A stretch of 64,000 bases of DNA. Origin: Silene latifolia (lineage: Eukaryota; Streptophyta; Magnoliopsida; Caryophyllales; Caryophyllaceae). Below, piece after piece: positions 22,904 through 34,382 of this stretch. The notes below the pieces were generated by a model. It saw only the letters and a list, made by a program, of their open reading frames with translations. It did not search any database and was not told the DNA's origin. How positions within the stretch are numbered: the first letter of the stretch is position 1; every line of letters begins with the position of its first letter. Location of the stretch: NCBI RefSeq assembly GCF_048544455.1, contig NC_133538.1, forward strand, positions 40,559,969 to 40,623,968. Direction: 5' to 3'. Position numbers and translations under genes: made by a program.

Positions 22904-25900
22904 TGTAACACCCCGTATTTTATTAAGTTGGATAAAATTTTTTTAATTGCTATTTTGAATTTAATTACATCATTTAACGATTTATATATTTATGCTTAGC
23001 TAATTAATTAATTTCATCATAATTCGATACGTTAATTTTAATAATCATTAATAAGTTTATTTAAAGTTAGTTCGAATTTATTGAAATTAGTTCGAGTTTA
23101 TTTATTTAATAATTTCCGTTTCTTTACGAGTCCTTATGAAAGTTGTTTTAAGTGAACCCGAGATGGATTTTGGGAACAAAACCGTCCAATTAGCTAGTTT
23201 GAGCTTATTTCACTAAATTAGCAATTTTTTTTATTAATATCCGTTAGTTTCATAAAAATCGCTAATAATTCCGTTTCAAGCCGATTTCTTATTATTTACG
23301 TTAACTAGCTGAGTTTATTTTATTTTCACTCATTAAATTTATTTATTATTGATTCCGTTTTATTACTGAAACTTTTACTAAAACCGGTTAAATTTAACTC
23401 AAACGGTTTTAATAACTATCAAGTTTCTTAACGATGAAGAAACGTCGTATAATAAATAGCAGCAGCAAAGCTGCTCCCTCATTTCTCACGCAGCATTCTT
23501 TCTTCTCCCTTCCTTTTTCTTCTTTTCGTTCTGTTTTGATTTTTTTGATTTTAAATTGATCCTGCCACTCCGTTTGTCATCCGTTATCAATGATTTTCGT
23601 TCCATATTGCTGCTCCCATCATTCCTGTCAATCCGTTGTAAGTAAAATTCATTTTCGTTACGTATTTTTACAAACCCAATTTATACGTTCAGCTTTATTT
23701 ATTATAAGACGGTTGTAGATGCTAAGATAGACGGTCTTGTAGAAGATTTGTTAGTCATAAATGATTAGTTCAATCGGAAAAAGGTAACAATGATAGGTTA
23801 CTCAATATTACTTGTAAAATATGTTTATTTCGAATGCTGGTTAGTCTGTTTTATAATTAAGACGGTATATAATTATATATAGGGATCCTTATGGATGTTA
23901 ATTAGTCAGTTGTATAGTTGAGACGGTGTATACTGACCTCTAGGGATCATTTGGGATGCTAGCTAGTAAGTGGTATATTTAAGACGGTGTATGCTGACAT
24001 GTATGGATTGTTTTGGGTGATAATTGGTGTGTTTTATAGTTGAGACGGTGTATACTGACATGTAGGGATTGTTTTGGACTAATTTGGACTCTGTGTTGGG
24101 GCGATTTTTGTAGTCTTTAGGGACTGTTTTTGAGTTGCTTTATACTTGTGGATTTCCGCTCTAAAACCGTTTTAAATGCTGACTTAGTTGGCTCAGCTAG
24201 GACTGTTTTTAGGCGCGAGAATGGAGTCTTAAGGGGACGATTGGTACTGTTTTGGGCGGGGACGAGAGCCGTCATCGTGGGTTTTCACTTTGCATTTGAG
24301 GACTGGAGTTGGGGTCGAACTTAGGCATCTTTTGGGTTCTGTTTTGGACTGATTTTTGGGTCAGGTTATGAAGTAGGGTGAAGGGTGGCTATGGGTAGTC
24401 GGGTGGTGGTCGTGTCGGACTCTTTGTGGCTTGCTTTTAGGCGAGTCCGGTGGCCTGGGGTCGTAGCTTAGCAGTGGCCTTTGCCGTGGCCTAGCGAAGG
24501 GCCTAGCTAAGTCACGAGTTTGAGGCCATGTGTAGTTGGTGGTTAGGCCGAGTTTGAGGTTGTCATAATAATTTTAGAGCCGTGTCTATAATTTGTTTTG
24601 ACGCTAGTTTGGTTTATTTAAAATATAATTAAATTAATTTCCGTCTCATATTTTTATATAAACATAATTCGTTAATATCGTCCTTTCACATAATTATTTT
24701 AGGTGGCTCATATGTGGTTGAAGATGAAGAGTAATTTTGGGTTTTAGAAGCTTTCTCAAGTTATTACTTGTCTCTTTGCTAGCGTAAGGTAACTATTCCG
24801 AGTTACTCGACGAATTAATGTCACATTAGTAGTAAATGTGGTGCTTGTTGTTTGTTAAGTTATTAGGTGATTGATAATGTGTTACTTTCGTTTTTCACAT
24901 GATAGAAATTAGAAATAGCATGAGAATTATATTGTGATAAATTTTGTGATTTGGGCCAAAGTAGGCCAAGACTACGAGTGGGCCGTTGACCCGAACGAGT
25001 TTGGTCAAACTAGGTTTAAACCAGTCAGCCTCGATTTGACCGATGACCCGTCGCGGGACTCGGGTCGAGGGTTTGTCTTTGAGGTGAGATTGGTTATTGG
25101 ATGTTTTACGTTGATGCCTTAATATTTATGACTATCATTTAATATGTTGGTTGTTGGATGAATTGGCTGCCTTATACTTCAGTCTTGTTGCCTCTTTGCC
25201 ATTTTAGCTTGTTCTCATGAATTATGAGATTAACGGTTAGCTGGAATTTGGATTATTATTGATATTGGAGATATTGTTGGATTGTCAATTGAATTGGGTG
25301 TCCTACTTGTCTTGTGTGGTGTGGGCTAAAGTATTCAAGTGGGACTAGCTGGGACTAGGTCCTAGGTGAGTATTTCGGCCTTCATCATAGATAGGTCATT
25401 ATAGTCTTTGATGAGTGTATGTTCACTGCTTAATAGCCTCTGTGTTCCTGACTTGGTGGGTTTATATCCAAGTTGGGGCATGACCTCGTTACTTATTTTG
25501 AGAGTAAGTGGTCAGCTTAAGTACTAGCCAACCCTTTGGTGGACTCCTTAGGGTACTCACTTTGTTTTAAAAAAATTGTGGGTCTTGGGTGCGGTGGTGT
25601 GTATCCGCATGTCTAGGTCTCAAGCAGATTTTAGGCTAGGGTTGTGTTGTATCTTGGCCATGTTTTGATAGAACCTCGAGCCAAGATACCGGTTCGATTA
25701 CCTTCCCTACCTCGTGGTATAGACTCGAGGATTCTGAGTGACTATTGACCGTACTAAGAACTTATGCCTGTCTTTGATATATTGCCCTTTCTTGTTTGAT
25801 GATTCTATGAATCATAGAAAGTGAGATGCAAGCCGGCTATGGTTGATAGAGTTTGGATTCCTGGATGTTATGTGATTCACATGATAGTGTAGTATGAGTC

Positions 25901-26477
25901 GGTCTAGTGTTCGCATGCTAGGACTATGTGTTGTTATATTGTTGTTCACATGATAAGCACGATTGTCTAGCATCTATATGCTAAGGCTATATGTTATTCA
26001 TATTCATATTCTTATGTTTACATGTTATATTAATTATGACATTTCGTGGGCGGAGAACTCGAGTTACTCCCCACTTGATCGTGGCTTTCGTATTTGTATA
26101 AAATGCGAATGACAGGTAGGTGATGCATATATGGGGTACATGGACGAGCTAGCGAGCAAAGTAACCTTGGGACCTAGATTGACTTTATTATATTGTGACC
26201 CTTATATATTTTTATGTCACATACATTTTAGGGACATATGTCTCCCTCTTTACATTTGGTTGTATAATTTGCTATTCGCGACTTTAGCGATGGTTATGTT
26301 ATGAAACTTCTAGTTAGACCTTGTATGTTTGACACCTTCCAATTTGGATATCTTTATAACAGGTTCAGGTTTTAAAAATTACAGGTTCTTACCCAAATGA
26401 ACCTATTACAAACATATCCATGCATTTTTATTCTAGATTTACGTGTTTACTTTTCCGCGATATGTGAGGGTGTCACA
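22904..26477. mobile_element. 3.57 kb solo LTR inside element 3 5' LTR
   Basis: Starts TGTAACACCC and ends GGGTGTCACA (inverted ends with one mismatch). Flanked by 5 bp target duplication TTGGT (22899-22903, 26478-26482). The 3' LTR of element 3 (about 36750) shows the empty site, GTTGTTGGTACTAT. No PBS, gag or pol within. TG...CA ends, 5 bp duplication and lack of coding sequence fit a solo LTR left by LTR-LTR recombination of a large gypsy-type element. It contains a four-copy 61 bp tandem repeat. Confidence 0.88.
23842..24085. repeat. 61 bp tandem repeat, four copies
   Basis: The word GACGGT(G/A)TAT recurs at 23861, 23922, 23983 and 24044, exactly 61 bp apart, each followed by variants of ACTGAC.TGTAGGGAT. 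It lies inside the solo LTR. Confidence 0.85.
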
Positions 26478-27719
26478 TTGGTACTATATTGGGATAATTA
26501 GAAGAGATTATGGATCAATGAAGTTAGGGTATTATTTGGATTGGAGTATGTTGTATGGATGGATCTTTTGCATATGGTTTTGTCCTTTATGGCCCATCAG
26601 GTGAATGAATCAAGCAAGGAGGAAAGCCCATTGTTGAGCAGAGAAAGACGGAAGAAGAGAAAAAAAAGCACCACACCTTTTTACAGGAATTGGCGGGGTC
26701 GCGGGTCTAGGCGCGGGTCGCGGGTCCAGGTGCGGGTCGCCCGTGTCACAGCTTCAGACGTGTTTTATTTCCTTTGTTTCAAACTTTCAGCTACGAATTA
26801 TTTTTATTTTTATTTTTAGGAATAATTATTATTAGGTTAAGTACTTGGTTAGACTCTATCATTGATCGTTACCTATTATCATTAGAACAAGAACCCTAAT
26901 TAATTTTTAGCAAGAAAGACATGAGCAACTAATCCTTTCATCTCGGATTAAGATTTGAAGCATCTGATTTATTCAAATTGTGAGACTATTATTCATCTTT
27001 CTTTTATTTCTTGAGTATTGTTAATTCCCTGTTTTAATTTTATGGTTGTTGAATGTTTAGATTAAAGTAGCTAATTAATCTTCACAATTATCAATCTATT
27101 GTTATTCTAGTTAATGAATTCGTAATTGTTCAACCTCGCTAGATAAAGTAACAATATTTACCCTTGTTATTAGATGCGTTTCACCATATCTAGGTTAAAG
27201 AGAGAATTAACTCATGATTCGAACTAATAATCGCGTGTTTTATTGGTCGTCACTTCTATCGTTCCTTATTCGTTCATGCTGTTATTAATTTAAACTTAAT
27301 CGCGTGTTTTAGGTTATTTGATAATTAGGTTATTTGATTATCGCGTTTCGAGTCAAATAATATTACAAAGGAATTGGGAAATTGTTCCCACAATAGTTTG
27401 CTCAAGAGTCAATTGGAACTTGTTAGTCTATGATCAATTTGATAATCAGTTTGTGGAAATTATTACCCCGAGACCGTTTAAACCATCTGAATTCACATTT
27501 ATTATTCTTCATTCAACTGTTTATTTAATCTCTTGTTTAGTTACTCAATCGTTTAAAATCCCCCCATTTTGGTTACCCGTTTTCTATACTTTAATTCACA
27601 TAAATTACATCGCCTTCTCTGTGGATCGATCCTTATTACCATATACTATCATTTAGTTAGAGGTTTTAGGTGTTATAAATACTATCTTTGGGAGCATACG
27701 ACTTCGGCTCACCAAATTT

Positions 27720-27737
27720 TGGAGTCGTTGCCGGGGA
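27720..27737 (+). other. primer binding site, tRNA-Asp type (element 3)
   Basis: TGGAGTCGTTGCCGGGGA, five bases after the LTR, resembles the tRNA-Asp complement used by Athila/Tat elements. Confidence 0.85.
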
Positions 27738-27973
27738 AGGCAATAGTTAATTTTTTGTGTTTCATTAGTATAGACTTTTATTTTATTGTTGTAGTTTATG
27801 CCTAATACTCGTTCATCTGACCACTCGAGCCTTACGACTCAGAGATTAAACGCACACTTTTCAGGTTAAGGCAAATTGGAGAAGGTTCGTTAGTTGTTTT
27901 TGAGCACCCAGATTCCGAGAAGGATTTACACACTGATTCAGATACTACGGAAATTCATGTTACTACTGAGAAT

Positions 27974-30037
27974 ATGGCTAGGGAGACTCGAACATTAAGG
28001 GAGTTCACAGCTCCAAATCTTAACGTTCAACCATTGTGCATCACTTTTCCAGCATTGGATGATGGGGTTACTTTTGAACTGAAATCTGGTTTGATACATC
28101 AATTACCAAGTTTCAGTGGTATGAGCATTGAGGATCCGAATAAGCATCTTCCAGACTTTCATATTGTGTGTACTGGTATGAAGCCTCCTGCTATTACTGA
28201 CGAGCAGTTGAAATTGAGAGCATTTCCTTTCACCTTGAAGGACAATGCGTGAGACTGGTTAAACTATCTACCACCGGGAAGTATCACTACTTGGGTAGGT
28301 ATGAAGAAGGCATTCTTGGAGAAATATTTTCCTCCTTCTCGATCATCTCAACTGAAAAGAGCCATTAGTAATGTTGAGCAGCAAGACGGGGAAACTATGT
28401 ATGAGTACCTTGAGAAATTTAAGAAGCACTGTGCTAGTTGCCCTTATCATGGTTACTCTGACCAGGATCTCATTATGTATTTTTGTGGTGGACTGAACCA
28501 AGATGACCGTCGCATGATTCACTCTGCTTGTGGAGGAAATATAGCCAACAAAAATCCAGATGAGGCTTGGGAGGTTATTTCAGAGCTAGCTGAGACCTCT
28601 AGACAGTTTGAGAGGAAACCATCACGAAGAGGATTGAATGCTATGGGTGTTAGTCCTGGTTTAGAGTAAAAGGTTGATAATATTGTTTCCACTCTCTGTG
28701 ACATGTTATCTAGGAGACAAATGGCCACTGTTTGTGGCATATGCGCTACTGAGGGTCACCCTAATGATTTGTGCCCTTACTTGCGAGAGAGTGGCCAAGA
28801 AGAGGTGAATGGTGTTTGGGAGAGTACTACAAATAACAGGAAATGGGATCCATATTCCAAGACCTATAATGAAGGATAGAAGGCTCACCCTAACTTCCGT
28901 TGGGGAAATTCTCAAGCCGGTCCATCGTCTGGCCCTCCTAGAGGCCAGTTTCTCCAAAGACCACAAGGACAACAATTTAATCAACAAGTACCTCAACAAG
29001 CAGCTGAGCAAGCACCACCGAGCTCATCAATGTCCACGGAGGATATGATTCGGGCTCTTACTCTCAGTGTTACTCAAGATAGAGCAGATAATAAGCAAAA
29101 TTTTAAGAATCTTGAAAACCAGGTGAGTCAACTAGCTACTGCTGTCAATCGGTTGGAAGCTAAACAGTCAGGTGCTCTACCATCTCAAACGGTAGAGAAT
29201 CCGAGGAAGAATGTGAGTGCAGTGTCCTTGAGAAATGGAAGGCAATTGGTAGAAGTAGAGAAGCCTAAAGCTAAATCTAAAGAAGTTGCAATCCAGGAGG
29301 AAGAGGAGATTGTGATAGAAGAAGGGAGTTCACAAGTGATTGAGGAAGATATTGTGGTGCCTATTTTGATTGCTAAGGATCCACCGGTCCAGATTTATGA
29401 GCCCACACCACCTTTTCCCGAAGCATTGAAGGATACTCGCAAGAAGGAGCATGACAACGATGTTTACGAAACCTTTTGTAAATGTAAGGTAAATATTCCC
29501 CTTCTAGAGTTGCTTAAAAGTGTCCCTCGATATGCAAAGTTTTTAAAAGAACTTTGTACTATAAAGAGGAATAATAGGCTTAAGGGAGTCAAAAAGGTGA
29601 AGGTAAGTGAACATGTCTCGGCAATGTTTCAACAAAAATTGCCCACTAAGTGTGGAGACCCGGGAATGTTCACAATACCTTGCACTATTGGAGACACCAA
29701 AATTCATAATGCTATGTTAGATTTGGGTGCCTCTATTAATGTGATTCCCCATTCCATTTATCAGTCATTAAAACTTGGACCTATGAGTAAAACAAATGTT
29801 GTCATTCAATTGGCGGATCGGTCCAATGTTTATACAAAGGGAATAGTTGAGGATGTATTAGTTATGGTTGATAAATTGATTTTACCTGTAGACTTTTATG
29901 TGCTAGATATGGAGCACGATAGACATGCTGCCCCTATACTGTTAGGGAGACCATTTATGAAAACTGCAAAAACTAAGATTGATGTTTTTAGCGGTTCTCT
30001 TACTATGGAGTTTGATGGTCAAGTGGTGGATTATTAA
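27974..30037 (+). pseudogene. gag and protease of element 3
   Basis: One reading frame with three in-frame stops: TGA 28250-28252, TAA 28667-28669 and TAG 28877-28879. Gag core: FTLKDNA then DWLNYLPPGSITTW, AFLEKYFPPSRSSQLKRAI, QDGETMYEYLEKFKKHCASC. A Cys/His segment CGICATEGHPNDLCP (about 28735-28779) is the nucleocapsid-like zinc motif; HPNFRWGN and LENQVSQLATAVNRLE follow. The protease has DLGASINVIPHSIY (active site about 29728) and APILLGRPFM. The ATG at 27974 is inside an open stretch; the true start may be upstream at 27798, in another frame. Confidence 0.9.
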
Positions 30038-32071
30038 TATTTTTGATGCTATGAAATTCCCCACTGATGACCATTCTTTATGTCTTATTGATACGTTTGA
30101 GCCATTAGTGCAGGATACCTTTGATTTTGACAATCCAGATGAGTACCAGGTTGTGATTGAGAAGGGTATAGTAGAAGATGATTTTGATGATTTATTGCCT
30201 ACTAACCTGCAGGAAAGAGCTACTGAGTTGACGGGGGTGTCATTCATGCACACAGAGCCACCTCCTTTAAAACTAACCATGCCTAGTGAAACCTAGTTAC
30301 CATCTATTTTGCAGGCACCCGTTGTAGAATTGAAACCACTCCCTGATCATTTAAAGTATGTGTTTCTTGGTGAGGGAGATACATTGCCTGTAATCATCTC
30401 TAGTAAGCTCACCGAGGAACAAGAAGAGAGGTTGGTTGAAGTGTTGAAGGAGCACAAACAAGCAATAGGTTGGACGATTGTTGATATCAAAGGCATAAGT
30501 CCATCAACTTGTATGCATCGGATTCTATTGGAGGATGAGGCAAAACCGGTAAGGTAACCGCAGCGGCGGTTGAATCCTCCTATGATGGATGTTGTGAAGA
30601 AGGAGGTATTGAAACTTCTCCAAGTAGGTATGATTTATCCTATTTTGATAGCAAGTGGGTTAGTCCCACTCAGGTTGTCCCTAAGAAAAGTGGAGTCACT
30701 ATTGTAGAGAATAAAGATGGGGATTTAGTACCTACTAGAGTCCAGAATGGGTGGAGGGTGTGTATAGATTACCGTAGGCTGAACACGGTAACTAGGAAAG
30801 ACCATTTTCCCCTCCCCTTCATTGATCAGATGTTAGAGAGACTCGCTGGAAAGGCATACTACTGCTTTTTGGATGGATATTCAGGTTATTTTCAGATAGC
30901 TATTGCTCCTGAGGATCAGGAGAAGACTACTTTTACAGGCACATTCGCGTATCGGCGCATGCCATTTGAGTTGTGTAATGCACCCGCAACATTTCAGCGC
31001 TGTACGGTTAGTATTTTCTCTGAGTATGTGGAAAATTTCATTGAGGTATTTATGGATGATTTTACTGTGCATGGTGACTCTTTGGATGCATGTTTAAATC
31101 ATTTATCACTTGTTTTGAAGCGTTGTATTGAAACTAACCTTGTGCTTAATTCTGAGAAGTGTCATTTCATGGTTGAGCAGGGTATAGTTTTGGGACATGT
31201 TGTGTCGGGTAAGGGGATTGAGGTAGATAAAGCTAAAATTGATACAATTAAGAGTTTACCTTATCCTACTAATGTGCGCGAAGTTCGCTCCTTTCTTGGA
31301 CATGCATGTTTTTACAGAAGGTTTATTAAGGATTTTTCGAAGATTGCACAACCATTGTGCAAATTGCTGCAAAAGGAGGTTGACTTTGTGTTTGATGAGG
31401 CTTGTAAGACGGCATTTGATCAGCTGAAAACCCGTCTTACAACTACTCCGATTATTCAGGCCCCTAATTGGTCTCTCCCTTTTGAGATCATGTGTGATGC
31501 GAGCGATTATGCTCTTGGAGCGGTCCTGGGTCAAAAGAATGGGAGAGCTTCCCATGTTATTCATTATGCATATATGACCCTTAATGATGCACAACGCAAC
31601 TACTCTACTACTGAGAAAGAGATGTTGGCTGTTGTGTTTGCTTTAGAAAAATTTTGTCCTTGCTTGCTTGGTACTAAAGTTGTTATTTATACAGATCACA
31701 CTGCACTTCGCCACTTGATGGTGAAGAAGGAATCCAAGCCGAGGTTAATACGCTGGATTCTCCTCCTAAGTGAGTTCGGCATTGAGGTGAGAGATAAGAA
31801 AGGTGCAGAGAACGTGGTTGCTGACCACTTGAGCCGGTTGGTAAGGAATGATGACCATGACCAAGGTTTAGAGGTGGTAAAGGGAGTTTTTCCTGATGAA
31901 ACTTTATTTGCTTTACGTACTATCGAACCTTGGTATGCTAATATTGTTAACTATTTGGTCTCTAACAAGTTTCCTGCTTGGTTTTCTAAAGCTCAGAAAG
32001 ATAAGATTCGCAGTGACGCGAAATACTATGTGTGGGATGACCCATATTTATGGAAGCATTGCTCTGATTAG
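29979..32071 (+). pseudogene. reverse transcriptase and RNase H of element 3
   Basis: After the protease frame ends at 30037, reading shifts to the frame open from 29979 (FDAMKFPTDD...), with stops at 30294 and 30555. A second shift before 30758 leads to [43 protein letters not shown] and the catalytic FMDDF (about 31050). RNase H follows with [32 protein letters not shown] and [10 protein letters not shown]. The frame ends in TAG 32069-32071, and the integrase continues in the same frame. Confidence 0.92.
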
Positions 32072-33225
32072 ATTATTAGGCGGTGTGTTTCTGAGAGTGA
32101 GATGACTTCTATTCTCACTTTTTGTCATTCTCATGCATGTGGTGGCCACTTTGGGTCGAAGAGAACAGCAAAGAAGGTGCTCGATTGTGGTTTTTACTGG
32201 CCACACCTGTTTCGAGATGCCCATGGGTTTTGTAAGTCTTGTGACAACTGTCAAAGAGTGGGGAATATATCCCAACGCAATGAAATGCCTCAAACCCCCA
32301 TTATATATTGTGAAATTTTCGATGTATGGGGGATTGATTTCATAGGACCGTTCCCTAACTCTTCTGGTTTTATTTACATTTTACTTGCTGTTGATTATGT
32401 ATCGAAGTGGGTAGAGGCAATACCCACTAAGACTGATGATTCTAAAGTGGTTGCAGATTTTATCAAGTCTTTCATATTTGTTAGGTTTGGATTTCTGAGA
32501 GCTATAATCAGTGATCGTGGGACGCATATTTGCAATAGAACAGTTGGTGTTTTACTGAAGAAGTATCATGTTACCCACAAGGTTTCGACGACCTATCACC
32601 CGCAGACTAACGGCCAAGCAGAGGTGTCTAATAGAGAGGTTAGATCTATTTTAGAGAAGACGGTAAATCCTAATTGTAAGGATTGGAGTCAACGCTTGGA
32701 AGATGCGTTGTGGGCATACCGTACTTCTATAAGACGCCCATAGGTATGTCTCCTTACCGATTAGTGTTTAGTAAACCGTGTCATTTACCAGTGGAGTTGG
32801 AGCATCGAGCTTTTTGGGCAGTGAAGAGTTTTAATACAAGCATGATAGGAGCGGGTGAAAGTCGAAAATTGTAGTTACAAGAGCTTGAGGAAATACGAAA
32901 TGACTCATATGAGAACGCGGCTATTTACAAGGAAAAGACGAGATTATTGCATGACAAGATGATATCTAGAAAGGAGTTCACTGTTGGTCAAAAAGTACTC
33001 CTTTTTCAATCTCGTTTTAAGCTATTTCCCGGTAAATTAAGGTCGTGTTGGGTTGGACCGTATGTAGTTACGAATGTAGCATTTCATGGAGCTATTGAGA
33101 TACGTAGTTTGGCTACTAACAAAGTTTTGAAAGTAAATGGTCAACGATTAAAGCCTTACTACGAGGGGTTCCAAGTTGAGACGGTGGAGAGTTTGACTCT
33201 CTACGAGCCTATTTATGAAGACTAA
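32072..33225 (+). pseudogene. integrase of element 3
   Basis: Zinc-binding HHCC region ([10 protein letters not shown] ... [12 protein letters not shown]), core motifs [10 protein letters not shown] (first Asp), [10 protein letters not shown] (second Asp) and [14 protein letters not shown] (Glu). A frameshift at about 32735 moves to the frame with [20 protein letters not shown]. One stop at 32872 precedes the C-terminal domain ([31 protein letters not shown]), which ends at TAA about 33225. It pairs with 8-694 of element 1, its closest relative here. Confidence 0.92.
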
Positions 33226-34382
33226 ATATCGCCCCTAAGTCGAGCAAACGACTATAACCAAAAGCGCTTACGGGAGGCAACCCGTGTTTTATTTATGTTT
33301 ATTAGTTTTTCTTTCAATTTCAAGTTAATTTATTTCAACCGTTTTTAATCATTTTCTATACTAATTGTGTGTTTTTGTCTCAGGTCGAAAAATGCTATCC
33401 CGTCTATTCCAAAAAAAAAAAAAAAAAAAAAGGACGATATAAGGAAAAAAGTAAGACCGAGCTGCGGCCCGTGGTCCTAGAGGCGACCCGCCTGTTTCCT
33501 TATTCTACCCTAAAAAAAATCAAAAAAGTTTACATCAAAAATTCTTCCTTCATCGTCATTCACCTTTCACAAATTCCCTCACCATTATTGCTCCTTCTAC
33601 TCCCCAATTCACCATTGTTATTCTTATCTCATACTCTCCCTTCATACACATAAAAAATTCGTCCCCAAAAACACCCCTAATTGCTGCTCCAATTACACAA
33701 AACGCGATTCCACTGCAAACCCTAGAAATTGGGATTAATTGCGAACAAAAAAAAACGCAGTAAGGGGCGATTTTTCGGGTTACTTGGTTCATTTTAGTGG
33801 TCTTAGGGTCTGTTTCGGGACCTTCTTGTTCAAGGTTTGTTTGATTTTCACCCCTTCTTTGAATTCGTATCGGTCTAGTCGATGTGCATTGCGTCGCACT
33901 CTCGCTGAAATTGTTTATTGCTGAATTTGTGTCCGTCTAAGTGCTGAAATTTATGTCCGTCATACGGTTTATTACTGAAATTTGTGTTGGATTAATTGCT
34001 GAAAGCTCAGACGGTCTTTTGTTGACATTTGAGTCGGTCTTATGCTGAAATTAGTGGGTTTAGTGCTGCAAATTTGGGTCGTTTAATTGCTGTAAGTTAA
34101 GTTGGCTTACCTGCTCAAGTTCAGTCGGTCTTTAGCTGCAATTATTGTCCGTCTAACTGCTGAGATTTGCGTTGGTCTTTTGCTGGGATTAGATCGTTCT
34201 GTTTTACTGAAAGTTCAGATGGATTCTTGCTGATATTTAAGTCAAACTTTGCTAAAATTTGTGTCGGTCATTGCTGCCAAATTTGAGTTATTTATTTCCG
34301 GACTTTGAGTCGGTTAGTTGCTGAACTTTGAGTTGGGTTATTGCTGACAGTTGAGTTCGTTAATTGAAAAATTGTTGTTGAG
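33226..34382 (+). other. pol-env spacer with hairpins and a leader repeat (element 3)
   Basis: Non-coding. Just after the pol stop are two small stem-loops: GTCG-AGCAAA-CGAC (33239-33252) and ACGGG-AGGCAA-CCCGT (33270-33285), the GGGAGGCAACCC motif. Then an A20-type run near 33410-33431, a GC word related to the LTR words (GCGGCCCG ... GACCCGC, 33464-33491), a CT-rich UTR-like stretch (33540-33680), and from about 33900 to 34380 a degenerate 25-35 bp repeat (TTGCTGAAATTT.GTC.GTCT) leading into the env-like start. Confidence 0.7.

Larger units (their letters stand above)
22793..27714 (+). repeat. 5' LTR of element 3, split by a solo LTR
   Basis: Starts TGATATGCCG and ends CGGCTCACCA. Removing 22904-26477 and one TTGGT copy leaves 1343 bp, matching the 1325 bp 3' LTR. 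The difference includes an extra GCGGGTC-containing unit near 26695-26735 (four GCGGGTC words here, three in the 3' LTR). Confidence 0.93.

Noticed and set aside
24130..25122. Short open frames in the solo LTR
   Set aside because: Below 70 codons, no motifs, and inside an LTR.
27318..27656. 112-codon open frame repeated at 37572-37910
   Set aside because: Both copies are in the LTRs of element 3, so the identity comes from LTR duplication, not from a conserved gene.
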